Shown here: positions 47,601 through 61,106 of the stretch, in pieces | How positions within the stretch are numbered: position 1 is the first letter of the stretch | Layout: every line of letters starts with the position of its first letter | Origin: Phaeosaccion multiseriatum | Lineage: Eukaryota > Ochrophyta, other classes | Direction: 5' to 3' | Assembly: GCA_965112735.1 (NCBI GenBank) | Contig: OZ218961.1 | Span: 2,108,001-2,172,000 of the forward strand | Length of the DNA stretch: 64,000 nt | Notes under the pieces: model-generated | Told to the model about the DNA's origin: nothing | Seen by the model: only the letters and a program-made list of their open reading frames with translations | Databases searched by the model: none | Position numbers and translations under genes: made by a program

Positions 47601-50600
47601 GGCTTGACGCTATGTATACAAACCCCCTACCCGATTTGTCTGAATCGGCAACACCGCTGGTGTCTTACACCCCCCCTCTCTCTCGCTATTTCACTTGTAT
47701 TTATTCAGACCCTCTCTCTCTGTCTTCCGACTTCTCTCTATCTCTCATGTATTGTTGGCTCAGAGGAGGCGAAGGCTGGGCGGTTGGAGGAGCAACTTGT
47801 GAAGGTTGAGGAGCGCATCGAGGAGCTTCAGGACGAACTAGAGCTCACGCTGCTGGATGGAGGAGAGCTGCAGCGGGAGGAGGAGGAGGAGGGGGAGGAG
47901 GAGGGGTGGGAGGAGGAGGAGGAGGAGGAGGAAGGAGGGATGGAAAGAGGAGAGGGCGGAGGGGAGGGGGGAGGGGAGGGAGGGAAGGCGAGAGGGGTGG
48001 AAGGAGGGGTGGAGGGGAGCAGTGCAGAGGGAAGAAGGCAACAGAAGAGGCAGCAGAAGAGGCAGGGGGGCACGGGGGGGCTTCAGGAGACAAAGATGTC
48101 GGCAACAGATCAGGTGCGAGAGGAGGAGGCCCAACTGAAGGGGACGCAGGAAGCCCTGGCCATGGCGGAGAAAGCTGGACGGATGGCGGAGGAGGCGGTT
48201 TCGAAGGCAGATGGGCTGCTGCGGGAGGCAGTGACAAGCCACAGGGAGGCCTCTGAGAGAGTGCGTGAGGCAGGGAGGGCGCTGGGGAAAGGGAAGAGGA
48301 AAGGGAAGGGGAAAGGGAAGGAGAGGGGTAGAGGGGAGGGAGGGGGGGAGGGGAAGAAGACGGGGAGGATAGTCCGCAAGCGGAAGAAGGAGGAGGACGG
48401 GGAGGAGGAGGAGGAGGAGGAGGCAGCGCGAACGAGCAGCGCGATGGCGGAGGGGACCGAAGAAGACGAGCAAGCACGGGAACAGGAGGAGAAGGAAGAA
48501 GAAGAGGAGGAGAAGGAAGACGCGGAGGAGGATGGACTTCCCTCCGCCGCCGTGCTCCTCGCAGAAAAGGAGCGCCGCCAGGCCTCGCTTGAGATGCTCA
48601 AGAGGTGTGTGTGGGTGCGTGCGTGCGTGAGTGAGTGAGTGAGTGTGCGTGTGGATGCGTGTGTGGCCCTCTTGCCGCCATGGAGCGGTGAGAGAGGAGG
48701 TCCCCCACCTCGGCGTACGCCCCGTCCAGGCTTCTCTTTGACATCCCTTCTCCTTCTCTCTCTCTCTATCCTTGTCTCCCTCCCTCTCTCCCTCTTTCCC
48801 TTCCTCCCTCCCTCTCTCCCGCCCGCCCTCCCTTCCCTTCCCATCCTCCCACAGAGAGGCACGCTCTCTCTCGCTCAAGGTGGTTGCAGCGACTACAGCT
48901 GGCGACGGTGGACCATCACTCATCGGCCGAGGAGCACATGCCTCTCAACAAGGCGTGGGCGCGCGTGTGAACGGGGGCTCGGGTGTGGGTGTGGGTGTGG
49001 GCGGGGGTGTGGGTGTGGTGCGAGAGCTGCAAGTCGACGAGCACTCTCTACGGCTCAAGCTCGCTCGGGTGCAGGAGATGAAGGATAGACTGCTGCTGGT
49101 GCAGGTGTGTGTGTATGTGCGTGTGTGGGCGTGGGTATGTGTGCGTGTGTGGATGGGTGTGGATGTGTGGATGGGTGTGGGTGTGTGGGTGGAATGGTTT
49201 GGTCGAGAGCGCACCTCTATTGCTCCTCCTTCTCTGTGCATCTTCCCTCTCTCCCCATTCCCTATACCCTTCACCCTACACCCCATACCCCATTACACCT
49301 CATCCCCCATACCACATACCCCACCCTACCCCATACCACATACCCATACCCTATGCCCCATACCCTATACCCCATACCCAATACCCCATACCCCATACCC
49401 CATACCCCATACCCCATACCCCATACCCCATACCCCACTCTACCCCATACCACATACCCCTACCACATACCACATACCCATACCCCACACCCCATACCCC
49501 ATACCCCATGCCGTGCGCAGTCCGGTATCAAGGTGCTTGAGGAGGGGGTGTCTACGACAAAGAAGAAGATGGAGAGAGCAACAATGCACGCCTTCACGTA
49601 AGTCAATAAGTTCGTCAATGTTGTCCGGTCTTTGTCAGTCAATGCACGTCATCTTGTAAGTGATGTGAGGGCTCCTCAATACCTGGTGTCAGAAGAGAGG
49701 GATAGAGAGAGAGAGAGAGAAAGGAAGAGAGATAGATAGACTAGGAGGGGAGAAGAGGAGAGAACTCTGAATGCTACTCTCTCTCGGCCCACTCGTCGGC
49801 TTGTTTTGCTACCCTAGCTGCCTACGCTCTCCCTCTCTTGTCTCTCTTCCTTTGTTTCTCTACGTATCTCTCTCTCTCTCTGGCAAAGCAAGTCTGATCT
49901 CTCTCTTGCTTCCTCCGGCCTCCCCCCTCGCTTGCCCAGGCGCATCCGCAGGCACTTTGCCGAGGGTTTCTCCTCCGTCATGCCGGACAAGTCCGCCGCC
50001 CTCGTCATGCTAGGCGACAAGGTCCGTCACCCCCCCTTTGTCCATCCATTGCCATCTCTCCGTCACCCCCGCACAACAACCCTGTATCGATATGCCTTGT
50101 CTGTCTGCGTAATGAAAACTCGTAAACTGAAACTCGGACGGAGACTGTGAGGCTGAAACCGTGCTTGCCTCTTTGCCCCTCCTGCCACCCACCCACAGCT
50201 TGAGAACGGCCTCGAGATTCGCATAAGTCACCAAAGGAAGGACGCTTGCCCCGACAAGAGCCCTTCCCAGGCAAGACCAGAGCTGCCAGAGCAGAGTAGC
50301 ACAGTGGGCAGTTAAGCAAAGGGGAGGGGTTGGTTGTACGGGGACGGGGTGGTGGGATGGACTGTACAGTGAGTGGGGTAGATGAGAAGGGAAGGGACAA
50401 AGGAACGAAGGAAAGAGGGAGCGAAGGCAGGAAGGAAGGGGGAGGCATGATGGAAGGTGACACAATGTTTTTATATCCCCTCCTTTAGGCTGGAAAGTTG
50501 CCAACAACAGACAACGCCCCCCACGCCCCCCCTGCCCCCTCCTTCCCCCCTCCCTCCCCGCCACTCCCTCTTACGTGGCTGTCCTCGTCATGAATGAAAT

Positions 50601-50633
50601 ATCACCCTCACCCTTCATCAATGAACATGTGCC

Positions 50634-50704
<71 letters not shown>

Positions 50705-51760
50705 CTGTGGTGTGCTGTATCTTCAGCTCTCCGGCGGGCAGCAGGCGCTGCTGGGGCTGTGCTTCGTGCTGTCCCTCTCCACCTTCAACGCTTCTCCGCT
50801 GTACCTGCTCGACGAAGTGGATGCCGCGGTAAGTCAGTAAGACAGTATAGTATGTCAACAAAGTCAAGCGAAGGTGCTGTACGGGGCGGGCGGGCCGCGT
50901 CGCAAGCACGCACGCACGCACGCACGCACCTTTCTGACTGATGTTTGTCCCGTCCTTTGCCGCCCCTATGCTCTCCCTCTCCCCCATCCCCTCTCCTCTC
51001 TCTCCTCTCCCCGCTCCCCTCCCGACCTCTCCCCCACCCCTTCTTCCCTCCCTCCCTTTCGTCCGCCCTCCCTCCCTCCCGCCTTCCCTCCTCTTCCCCC
51101 TCCCCTCCCGCCTCTCCCGCCTCCAATCCCTGTCCTCTCTCCTCCTCCTCCTCCTCCTCCTCCTCCTCCTCCTCCTCCTCCTCCTCCTCCTCCTCCTCCT
51201 CCTCCTCCTCCTCCTCCTCCTCTGGGCAGTTGGACGACGCTCGTCGCGGCGACATGGCCCGTCTACTGAGCAACATGATCGCCCTCAGAGGCTCGCAGGT
51301 ACGGTCATGTACATCACACACCACACATGTACACATACATTGAGGGGCATATGGTTAAGCGTGATAGTTGCGTTTCGTGACTGGTGGTTGACTGGTGGTT
51401 GACTGGTGATCGACTGGTGATGGGTTGGTGTGTTGTTGGTGTGGTGGGGTGGGGCGGTTCTTCGGCACTTCACGCCCGCCCGGAGACAGAGAGAGGCCTT
51501 CAACCGCCGTGTGCTGCCATCCGCCCACCCTCTCTACCTTCCTCGTAACGTCCACTACCATCCACTACCATCCACTACCATCCACTATACCATCCACTAT
51601 ACCATCCACTACCATCCACTACCATCCACTGCCATCCACTGCCATCTTTCCTACGCAGGCACTGTGTGTGAGTCACCACGCGACTTGGCACCGTGAGGCC
51701 GCAGGAAGGAACATTGCCCTGGTCAAGGCGGGAGGGGGGAGCACTTGTCTGCAGAAGTAG
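38289..51760 (+). CDS. SMC-family ATPase (divergent; closest to SMC2 by eye)
   Basis: SMC proteins form the ATP-driven cores of condensin, cohesin and SMC5/6. About 31 exons can be placed, giving about 1490 residues. Exon starts: 38289, 38583, 38758, 39018, 39236, 39527, 39969, 40889, 41427, 42023, 42273, 42935, 43213, 43320, 44314, 44569, 44912, 45363, 45659, 46077, 46437, 46999, 47428, 47764, 48855, 49521, 49940, 50199, 50727, 51230, 51659. Seen: Walker [16 protein letters not shown] split by an intron; [10 protein letters not shown] and a Q-loop-like segment [15 protein letters not shown]; long coiled coils; a hinge-like centre ([30 protein letters not shown]); signature [11 protein letters not shown]; Walker [14 protein letters not shown]; end [16 protein letters not shown]. 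Two introns appear to use GC donors (45463, 50271). Subfamily is uncertain. Exon 43213-43227 is the weakest. Confidence 0.85.
40195..40500 (+). repeat. GAGAGGG purine array in SMC intron
   Basis: Tandem GAGAGGG/GGGAGA units with larger repeated blocks containing GAGAGAAGAGGAGGGAAGG. It begins soon after the donor at 40057. Confidence 0.9.
41214..41304 (+). repeat. (GGTT)n with flanking (GGCT)n
   Basis: GGCT units (41186-41223) change into about 20 GGTT units. Lies in an SMC intron upstream of the acceptor at 41426. Confidence 0.95.
41626..41690 (+). repeat. (GT)n at an SMC intron donor
   Basis: GT run starting a few bases after the donor at 41619. The 3' end of the same intron (41970-42015) carries an AC-rich run, its complement. 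Confidence 0.95.
46740..46950 (+). repeat. CCCAC-rich array in SMC intron
   Basis: CCCACGCA, CCCACTCA and CCCACCCA units repeated just before the acceptor at 46998. Confidence 0.9.
49262..49510 (+). repeat. (CCCCATA)n heptamer array in SMC intron
   Basis: Tandem 7-base CCCCATA units with local variants (CCACATA, CCCTATA). The other strand reads TATGGGG, able to form G-quadruplexes and superficially telomere-like. It ends about ten bases before the acceptor at 49520. Confidence 0.9.
50632..50701 (+). repeat. (GT)n in SMC intron
   Basis: GT run of about 70 bases directly before the exon that encodes the SMC signature motif (acceptor at 50726). Confidence 0.95.
51141..51221 (+). repeat. (CTC)n in SMC intron
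   Basis: About 27 CTC triplets ending eight bases before the acceptor at 51229; they serve as its polypyrimidine tract. Confidence 0.95.
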
Positions 51761-52147
51761 GCAGTGAGCAGTGAGGCCAAGCTCAGCGGAAGAGGATGAA
51801 AGCCTTCGCTTCTTTGCTTTGTGTTTGCTTTGCTTCGAGAAGGACGGCCTGCACTGCTGCTGCTGCTGCTGCTGCTGCCACGGAAAACGGCGTATCCCCT
51901 GAAACTACAGGTCTCTAAAATCGAAGCGCATTACTCACTCACCCTCTCACTCAATCCCCCACGAGTCCCACACAAAGTCCTGCCTGTCAACGAGAAGCAC
52001 CATATACTACACTCAGAGAGCTCATCCTCAGAACGCATGTGAGCAAAATCACAGATATCGAGCGGATGCTCAACGCTTGCACTTCCTCAGCTTTACCGCC
52101 TTTACTTTTCTTTCTTCCAAGGTATTTATTGAAGCAAAAAAGCGGTG
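51761..52147. other. Intergenic, tandem genes
   Basis: About 390 bases between the SMC stop and the methyltransferase ATG. A CTG run (51853-51876) is the only repeat. No gene seen. Confidence 0.5.
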
Positions 52148-53770
52148 ATGTCCATAGGAGCTACAGGGTACACCTTTAGCTACAGCAAGCTGCTACGATG
52201 TAGCTCAAGCACGAAGAGGCTGCTGCTCTGGCTGCCCTTGACCTTACTGGTGCTTTCGGCGCCAAGGTGCCACTGCCAAGAGAGAGAGGACGCTCTTATC
52301 CCGTTCAACATCGCCGACGATTTATTCTTGCAGGCGCTTCAGTACGTCAAGAGTCAGCCTGACAAAACAGACAAGTAAGTAAGGTGTAAGTGTCCTTTTG
52401 TTTGTCAATCAGTTGTTCTTTTTACGACTCGTTCCCGAACGGGGGAGGTCTCCTAATTTCTGCTGTGCTGCCCTACCCTTGAGCCTAACATGCGTGATCT
52501 CGTTTCCAAGCATCATTGTCCCTCTGCTAATATCTGCTGTGCTACTCTGCCCTCTATCCTTAGGGAGTGGTGTGTTGCAAACGAATGTTGGCAGTGCCAC
52601 CACACAGCGGACATAGCCATCCAGCAAAGATGTGTGGCCTCTGCCATCTTTGTTGGCATGACTCGCGCCGAGGGACTACACGAGCAGAACAGCAAGCACT
52701 GGGGTATCAGCACCACGACCGATGGGTTAGAGTACCAGGCTCTCGTCGAGGCGTGCAAGAGAATCAGAGACAGAGGGGTGGCCGGCGCGACCATTGAGAT
52801 TGGAGTGCGGGAGGGGGGCGGCAGCGAGATTGTTATGAAGGCCATGGCAGGGGCCTACGATGCCGCCCCTCCTAGCACGGATAGCTCCTCCCCCTCCTCC
52901 TCTTCCTCCTCCCCCTCCTCCTCGACACCGCCGCGGGTGCACATTGGAGTCGACCCGTACGGTTCGCTTGACTACGTCGCCTTTGAAGACACGTGGAACG
53001 TCTATGATGAGCGAATGAAGAGGAAGATGCTGCGCAAGCTGCACAGTGTATGTGGTGGAGGGGAAGAAGAAGGAGAACAACAACAACAACAACAACAACA
53101 ACCAACAGGAGGAGGAGGAGGAGGAGGAGGAGGAGGAGGAGGAGGAGGAGGAGGAGGAGGAGGAGGGGAGGGTGGAGGAGGTGGGGACGGTGGAATCTTA
53201 TGCGATTACCACTTCTTTAACCTCGAGGACACCGAGTTCTTCAACCGATTCAGCGACGGTGTGCCCCTCTACTCTGGTGGGGGAAAGATGCTCATGAACA
53301 GCTACGCTCTTGTGTTCTTCGATGCCGCCCACGATGCCGTCTCTGTCCGAAAGGAAATAGACTTCTTCGCCTCTCGAACTCCTGTGGGGGGAAGTTGGGT
53401 GTTCGATGATTGGGATTGGTACGATCACTTTGGAATGGGGGTGGAAGCTCGACACGTGCTACCGTACGGCTCGATTGGGCAGGGAGGAGGAGGGGGAAGA
53501 GGAGGAGGAGGAGGAGGAGGGGGAAGAGGAGGAGGAGGAGGAGGAGGAGGAGGAGGAGGAGGAGGAGGAGGAGGAGGAGGAGGAGGAGGAGGAGGAGGAG
53601 GAGGAGGAGGAGAAGGTGAAGGGGGGGGAGAGAGCTGGGCTGCTTTGGGGGTTGAGCCTGGGAGCATTCACGCCGCTATCGAGGCGCTGGGATTTAGGCT
53701 GGTGTATCGCGGGATGGTGAAACTTGTGTACGATAGGGAGGGAGACCATTCTCTCCTGAGCTCCTCCTGA
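52148..53770 (+). CDS. Secreted/endomembrane SAM-dependent methyltransferase-like protein
   Basis: Exons 52148-52374 and 52564-53770; donor GTAAGT, acceptor CCTTAG, phases match, 477 residues. The N-terminus has a clear signal or anchor (KRLLLWLPLTLLVLSAP, cleavage near CHCQ). A Cys/His patch follows (EWCVANECWQCHH). The core resembles class I methyltransferases of the Methyltransf_24 type: SAM-binding IEIGVREGGGSEI, acidic IGVDPYGS, then ALVFFDAAHDAVSV and SWVFDDWDWYDHFG, whose D-x-x-H pair is typical. Substrate unknown. Two poly-Gly tracts coded by pure GGA triplets (about 53104-53166 and 53483-53612) interrupt loops. They add about 60 residues and lie at positions a fold could tolerate. 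Confidence 0.75.
53483..53612 (+). repeat. (GGA)n coding poly-Gly
   Basis: Nearly pure GGA triplets inside the methyltransferase reading frame. The same repeat type in introns elsewhere shows that it expands regardless of coding. Confidence 0.95.
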
Positions 53771-54417
53771 CACCCCACGACTCCCACCCTTCCTACTATA
53801 CCTCACGTATCCGTCATACGTAACTCTTAGGTTGATTCCTTAATCTCATTTCCCCATCACACCTCACACCTCACACCTCACACCTCACACCTCACACCTA
53901 CCAGCCGCACTAAGAACAGCACTGCTAATAGTCGCCTCACCAGCGCCAGCATAAGCAGTAGCAGCAGTTGGTGATACAAGCAACAAGAGGCGACCACCGA
54001 CTCATTGTCCCACCAGAGGGTGAGGGTGTGCGTGTGCGTGTTGTAGAGCCATGATAATGATGACTTACGTAAACAAGTATGTAAGAAAGATGAATCGATA
54101 AAGCCGAAGTTGAAGCACACTCTAAATAAAGCCTACTCGACACTGCAGCCAGCAGGGCGATGGCGTCAAGCGCTCTCCGGGGGGCGGCCGGTCCCAAGTC
54201 AGTCAGTCAGTCAGTCAGTCAGTCAGTACCTGGTGTCAGTCAGTCAGTCAGTCAAACAGTACCTGGTTTCAGTCAATCAGTCAGTCAGTACCTGGTTTCA
54301 GTCAATCAGTTAGTCAGTCAGTCCCAGGAGTCAGTCAGTCAGTCTGTCCGTCCGTCAGTCAGAACCTGGTGTCCGTCAGTCAAGTCATCAGTGCCTTGAA
54401 TCATACTTTAATTATAT
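53771..54417. other. Intergenic, convergent ends with GTCA array
   Basis: Between the methyltransferase stop and the ferredoxin stop. Contains a CTCACAC run (53862-53898), one copy of TTGGTGATACA (53969) and an array of GTCAGTCA with ACCTGGTGTCAGTCAGTC units at 54196-54385. No gene seen. Confidence 0.6.
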
Positions 54418-55870
54418 TCATTTCTTCGGAGGGCGGACCACGACTTCGGCGTCTCCTTGGACAACGGTTTGGCACGCCAGCCTCTGATTCTGTGGCCTGC
54501 CCTTGAGCTTCCCCTCTTCGTACTCGCTACGTAGGAACCACTGCTCGGGTGTGCCCTCTGTCAAGGCCACCGCACAGGTGCCGCATTGTCCTGCTCCGTT
54601 GCAGTTGGTCATCTTGGCCATTCCGTCGTATACGCCAACTTTGTTCTCCTGTGTAGGTAGGTAGGGGGGGGGAGGGAGACGAAGGGAGGGAGGGAGGGAT
54701 GGATGAAGAGGGGGAGAGAGAGAGAGGGAGGGGGGGGGAGGGAGGGATGGAGAGAGAGGGAGGGGGAGAGAGGTGGGGGGGGAGGGAGGAGACAGAGAGA
54801 GGGGGATATCCAAGAACGAGAGGGAGGGAGAGGGGTTAGGAGAGAGCAGGGAGGGGTCTTCGTGCAGGCGAAGGCTGTATATGTGTGCGACGACATCCAA
54901 GTCCGCTGGAGAGGGCAAGAAAGACACCAAACCAGCCAGGACAAGAAAATAGGATACGTAGATAGGTGGGTAAATGGGTAGGAAGGAGGTAGGTAGGTAG
55001 GTACGTAGGTAGGTACGTGGGTAGGTAGCCTTCCCCTTGAGAGGTCATCGCAATACTACTTACCAGCAGTACTTTGCGTAGATTAAGCCCAACCCGGGTT
55101 GAGATGGTCGCCTCCTGCTTTCCGTTGGGAGCCTTTACATCAAGCGTAACTGGCGCTCCCATTGGAAGCTTCGCTGCCGCTGCTGCTGCCTCTTCTGCAG
55201 CTGCTGCTGCCGCTTCTGCTGCTGCTGCGAGTTCTGCTGCTGCTGCTACTGCTGCTGCTGCTGCTGCCTCTTCCTCTTCTTTCTCCTGCTCTTCGCTCTT
55301 CTCAAACACCAGATCTAGTGGTGTTTCTGCAGGGGCGCCTATGAGTAAATCCATCACCTGGAGTGAGGGAGAGAGGGAGAGAGGGAGGGGGAGAGAGGGA
55401 GATACATAGAGAAGGGTAAGATGAGGGGGGGGGGGGATGCGAGAGAGAGAGCGGCAGGGACAGAGGAAGAGAAAAGATGAGGGAGGTGGCAAAAGCCTGA
55501 ACTGTACCTGATCAAACGATCTCTCGGTCACATCTTGCCCCGCGACTTCACGCAGGAGCATGCCCTCCTGTGAGCAAAAGAAATACGTAGGAGAAGGGAG
55601 AGGGGAAGACGCTCAGAAGAAGGAGAAGGAGAATTGCAGGCAGGGGTTGTGTGTGTGGTATGGACTGACCTGTAGGCGACCGTCTTCGAAGGCGCTGCCC
55701 CCCTCATTGATGCTCAACACTTTCACCCCTTCTGCTACCCCTTCCTTCACCTCCTCTAGCCCCACCCCCAACGGCTTGCGCAGCGACAACTTGAGCACGC
55801 TGAGAAAGAAGGCATCGGCCACACATGAACAGCCCAGGAAGGCTCCCAGCAAGGCCAGCAACAGCTGCAT
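54418..55870 (-). CDS. Plastid PDZ-ferredoxin fusion protein
   Basis: Four exons: 55870-55670, 55567-55508, 55357-55064, 54648-54418; phases match and give 261 residues. The start MQLLLALLGAFLG plus CSCVADAFFLS is a signal peptide with an aromatic residue after the predicted cleavage, as in red-lineage plastid presequences. Next is a PDZ-like domain (KPLGVGLEEVKEG, VLSINEGGSAFEDGRL, FDQVMDLLIGAP). After an Ala/Glu linker comes a 2Fe-2S ferredoxin-type domain with NCNGAGQCGTCAVAL and a distal RLACQTVV. The cysteine spacing is C-x5-C-x2-C, not the C-x4-C-x2-C of photosynthetic ferredoxin. Likely a low-abundance plastid electron carrier tethered through its PDZ domain. Partner unknown. Confidence 0.8.
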
Positions 55871-56061
55871 TTTATGACGGAATGATCTGACCCTGACATC
55901 TGACAAAATGACACATGAGGCCATCTGTGAACAACTTCTGTCGATCCAACTGCTAGTTTTTTTTTTTTCTTCCAGCTGCTTTCTTCTTCAAGAAAGAGAA
56001 GAATCTCGACTATTAAGTGCTCATTTGAAGGAGGGCAAACCCCCCCGGATAAGCAGCACGG
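55871..56061. promoter_or_regulatory. Divergent upstream region
   Basis: About 190 bases between the ferredoxin ATG (-) and the first ATG of the truncated NLR copy (+). It has a T-run at 55957-55968. Homology to the second NLR copy begins at about 56026, so the rest belongs to the ferredoxin gene. Confidence 0.4.
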
Positions 56062-57637
56062 ATGCAATCACCGCCGGAACAGCATGCGGGAGTAGAGACA
56101 GGAGGTGCTCAGGATGGGGATGTGGTTAGATTTAAGGAGGCTCTGGAATCCGAGAAAGGTGTGGAGGTGCAGAAGGTAGCGGCGAGCGGAAAGACGGACA
56201 AAACACGAACACTGCACCTCGTTGACGGATCTACGAAGCTCTGGAGAAGGAATAGCCAGACCAAACGTGGGACCACACAGGACCTGAAAGTGATGCCACT
56301 GCAAGATCTCATCCAGGTGAGGCCCTGCCTGCAGTCCTTGCCGCCCTTCCTCCCTCCCCTGCTCGCACTTACCGCTCTTTCCTACTACAGCGCCTCTTCT
56401 ACTTCGTGTGCCTCCCTCGGTTGCCTCGCTCGCTCTCTGCACATAGCATGTGTACACCACCACCCCCGTCTCAAGTGTCACTGGCTGATGCACTCGCTTT
56501 GTATGTTGCGTGCCTGCCTCTTGACCAACGCTTGACAGGTGTTTCCGAGCAGACGAATCCCGGGGCGAGGTTGCCTGGTGCTTATCTCAGCCTCTGTGTC
56601 CACGAACGAGCGCAGTTTTGACGTGGAAACGTGGAGATTGGAGTTCCCTGCCAAGGGAGAGCACACGGCCACAGCTGCTGAGAAGTACTTCGCTAGCATG
56701 ATATCAACGAATGACAGCGCTCCTCGCTTGATCAAAACGCTGGCAACGCTGGACAGCTCCCCTGTCCTGGTCGGACAGGCTCTCAGCGTTGTGCTTGAGG
56801 TGACCAACGAGTTCGCCCAGGAGGTGCCGGGCATCGGGCCGGCCTTCGACCTTCTGTTTGGGCTTTGGTTGAAGCATGAGCAGCTTCAAGCCGCCAAGCA
56901 AGACCTACTCAAGCTTGTGCAGAAAATGGTCCAGGCCAAGGAGATGACAGATTTTGTGGAGAAAATGAGGCGTTTGCAAGAAGGTGCTGCCGATTCGACC
57001 ATTCGAGGCTCTCTGCAAAAGGCGCTACACGCATTGCAGGAAGAACTGTTTGGTATCTCGGAAGACTTCTTGGTTGGGAGCTGGTGGCGTAAATTCCTGA
57101 ATACCTCCACGCTCCGAGGGAACATTGACAAGCTCGGACGCGAGCTTCAGTCGGCTTTGAGCAACTTCATGGCCTCTCAGGTGTTCGCCGCGGTAATGGA
57201 CACGCAGCAACTCGTCACGGAGAACAATGCCACGTTACTGGAGACGAAGCAAATTGTCACGCAGATGAATGCCGTGTTGCTCCAGCGTGCTCCCCAACGG
57301 CAGGAACGGAAGAAAGCGCCCATTCCGAATCAAGCCCCACGTCTCAGCAACACGCACATCCCGAGGGCCGAAATGGAGGACAAGATAGCGCGAAGACTCA
57401 TTGAGATTGCGGAGATGGAGCAGCCGCTTCCGGACGAGCCGCTCCTCCCCGTGGTGGTGTGCCATGGTGCGGGGGGGATGGGCAAGTCCGAGCTAGCGCG
57501 GGCGGTGATTGAGAGGGACGACGTCCGGAAGCAGTTCAAGAAGAACGGCATTCTGTATCTGCGTGTTGGGAGGCTGCATCAAGAGGGGGCCGAAGAGGGG
57601 GATGAGAAGGGGAAAGCTGACATGCTCCTGTCGCTGA
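56026..57637 (+). repeat. Segmental duplication, copy 1 (partner 61070-62680)
   Basis: Closely matches 61070-62680 through both exons, the intron and the 5' flank, with scattered substitutions and small indels. Identity stops abruptly after CTGTCGCTGAT at 57637, where the partner continues with GCAGACGCTC and this copy enters ligase sequence. Confidence 0.9.
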
Positions 57638-57646
57638 TACTCACAG

Positions 57647-60059
<2,413 letters not shown>

Positions 60060-61069
60060 AGGCGGGTGTACTTCTGTTGATGATACAGCCTGCCAGTTGG
60101 TGGTACGTGGTACAGCCAGCGGCACGCACTTGGCAGAGCGAGGGGCTCGGGGCGTTGGATGGAGGAAGGTAGGCAGAGGGGTGGGAGAGAGGGAGGGAGG
60201 GAGGAAGGCCGTGCCACAGGCCAATCGCCGCCATAAGACTGGAGGGCACGTCCCTTGGAACCCTTCGCGTACCGAGCGAGTCCAGCATCGAGCCACCTCC
60301 CGACACCGCGGCGCCGCGGCCTTCAAGTCATTGCTTGGCCCGCTGGTTTGCTGGGGCACTATTGATATTGATGCTTCGTCTCCCCACCCCAAACAAACGA
60401 CGAGCAGCGCTTCCCAGTCCCCCCCCCCAGTGCTCGTAGCTCATACCGAGGGAGTCACTAAGCAAGGGATAGGCTGAGACGCAGAGTAATGTTGTAATGT
60501 GACGGGCACTTCTTTTGTGAGGCAGTCCACTGGAGCGCAGCCATGTGCAAAGGGTCAGGCAGGGCCACACACAGGCCCCCCCCAAGCGGCTTTTGCTACT
60601 TGGGCAAGGCATGCCGAATGCCGATGAGCAGCCGAGCGGCGGTGGAGCATACAGCATGCGTGGCTGCTGTCAGAGAGTCAGAGAACCCCACCACAAGCTG
60701 AAAGCGCCGCGGCGGCCTGTTTCCTATTTCTGGCCGGCCCGAGAGGCCTGCTTCGTGTTGCCAAAGGTAGGTGGACATCTCGAAACAGAGGTTGAACTCT
60801 CGGCGGTTTCGTACGATTGTACCCCCGGAAGTAGTAGGATCTCTGACACGGAAAAAAACGCACACATAGGATAGGAGTAGACGCATGGACAAGGTATTAG
60901 CAACCGCAAAGTAGCAGTCAGCCTTGTCTTCACTACTATTAGCTTTTACCCTCTGCATCGTTTCTCACCGTATCCGCCTGGCTGGGCCTGGTCCGTTCCT
61001 TTCTTTCTTTCTTTCTTTCTTTCTCCCCTTCCCTTCTTCCAAAGGGTGCTGCCAAGGTGCTGCTCAGTT
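60060..61069. other. Intergenic before the full NLR copy
   Basis: About 1 kb without a recognisable gene. Contains one imperfect dispersed motif (about 60097) and a TTTC microsatellite (60995-61024). Less repetitive than introns, so it may hold the NLR promoter. Confidence 0.5.
60995..61024 (+). repeat. (TTTC)n microsatellite
   Basis: Seven TTTC units about 45 bases before the start of the duplicated NLR segment. Confidence 0.9.
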
Positions 61070-61106
61070 GAAGGAGGGCAGCAGCACGGGCTGATAAGCG
61101 GCACGG

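Noticed and set aside
49262-49510. Interstitial telomere
   Set aside because: The unit CCCCATA has variants and sits wholly inside an SMC intron; no evidence for chromosome fusion.
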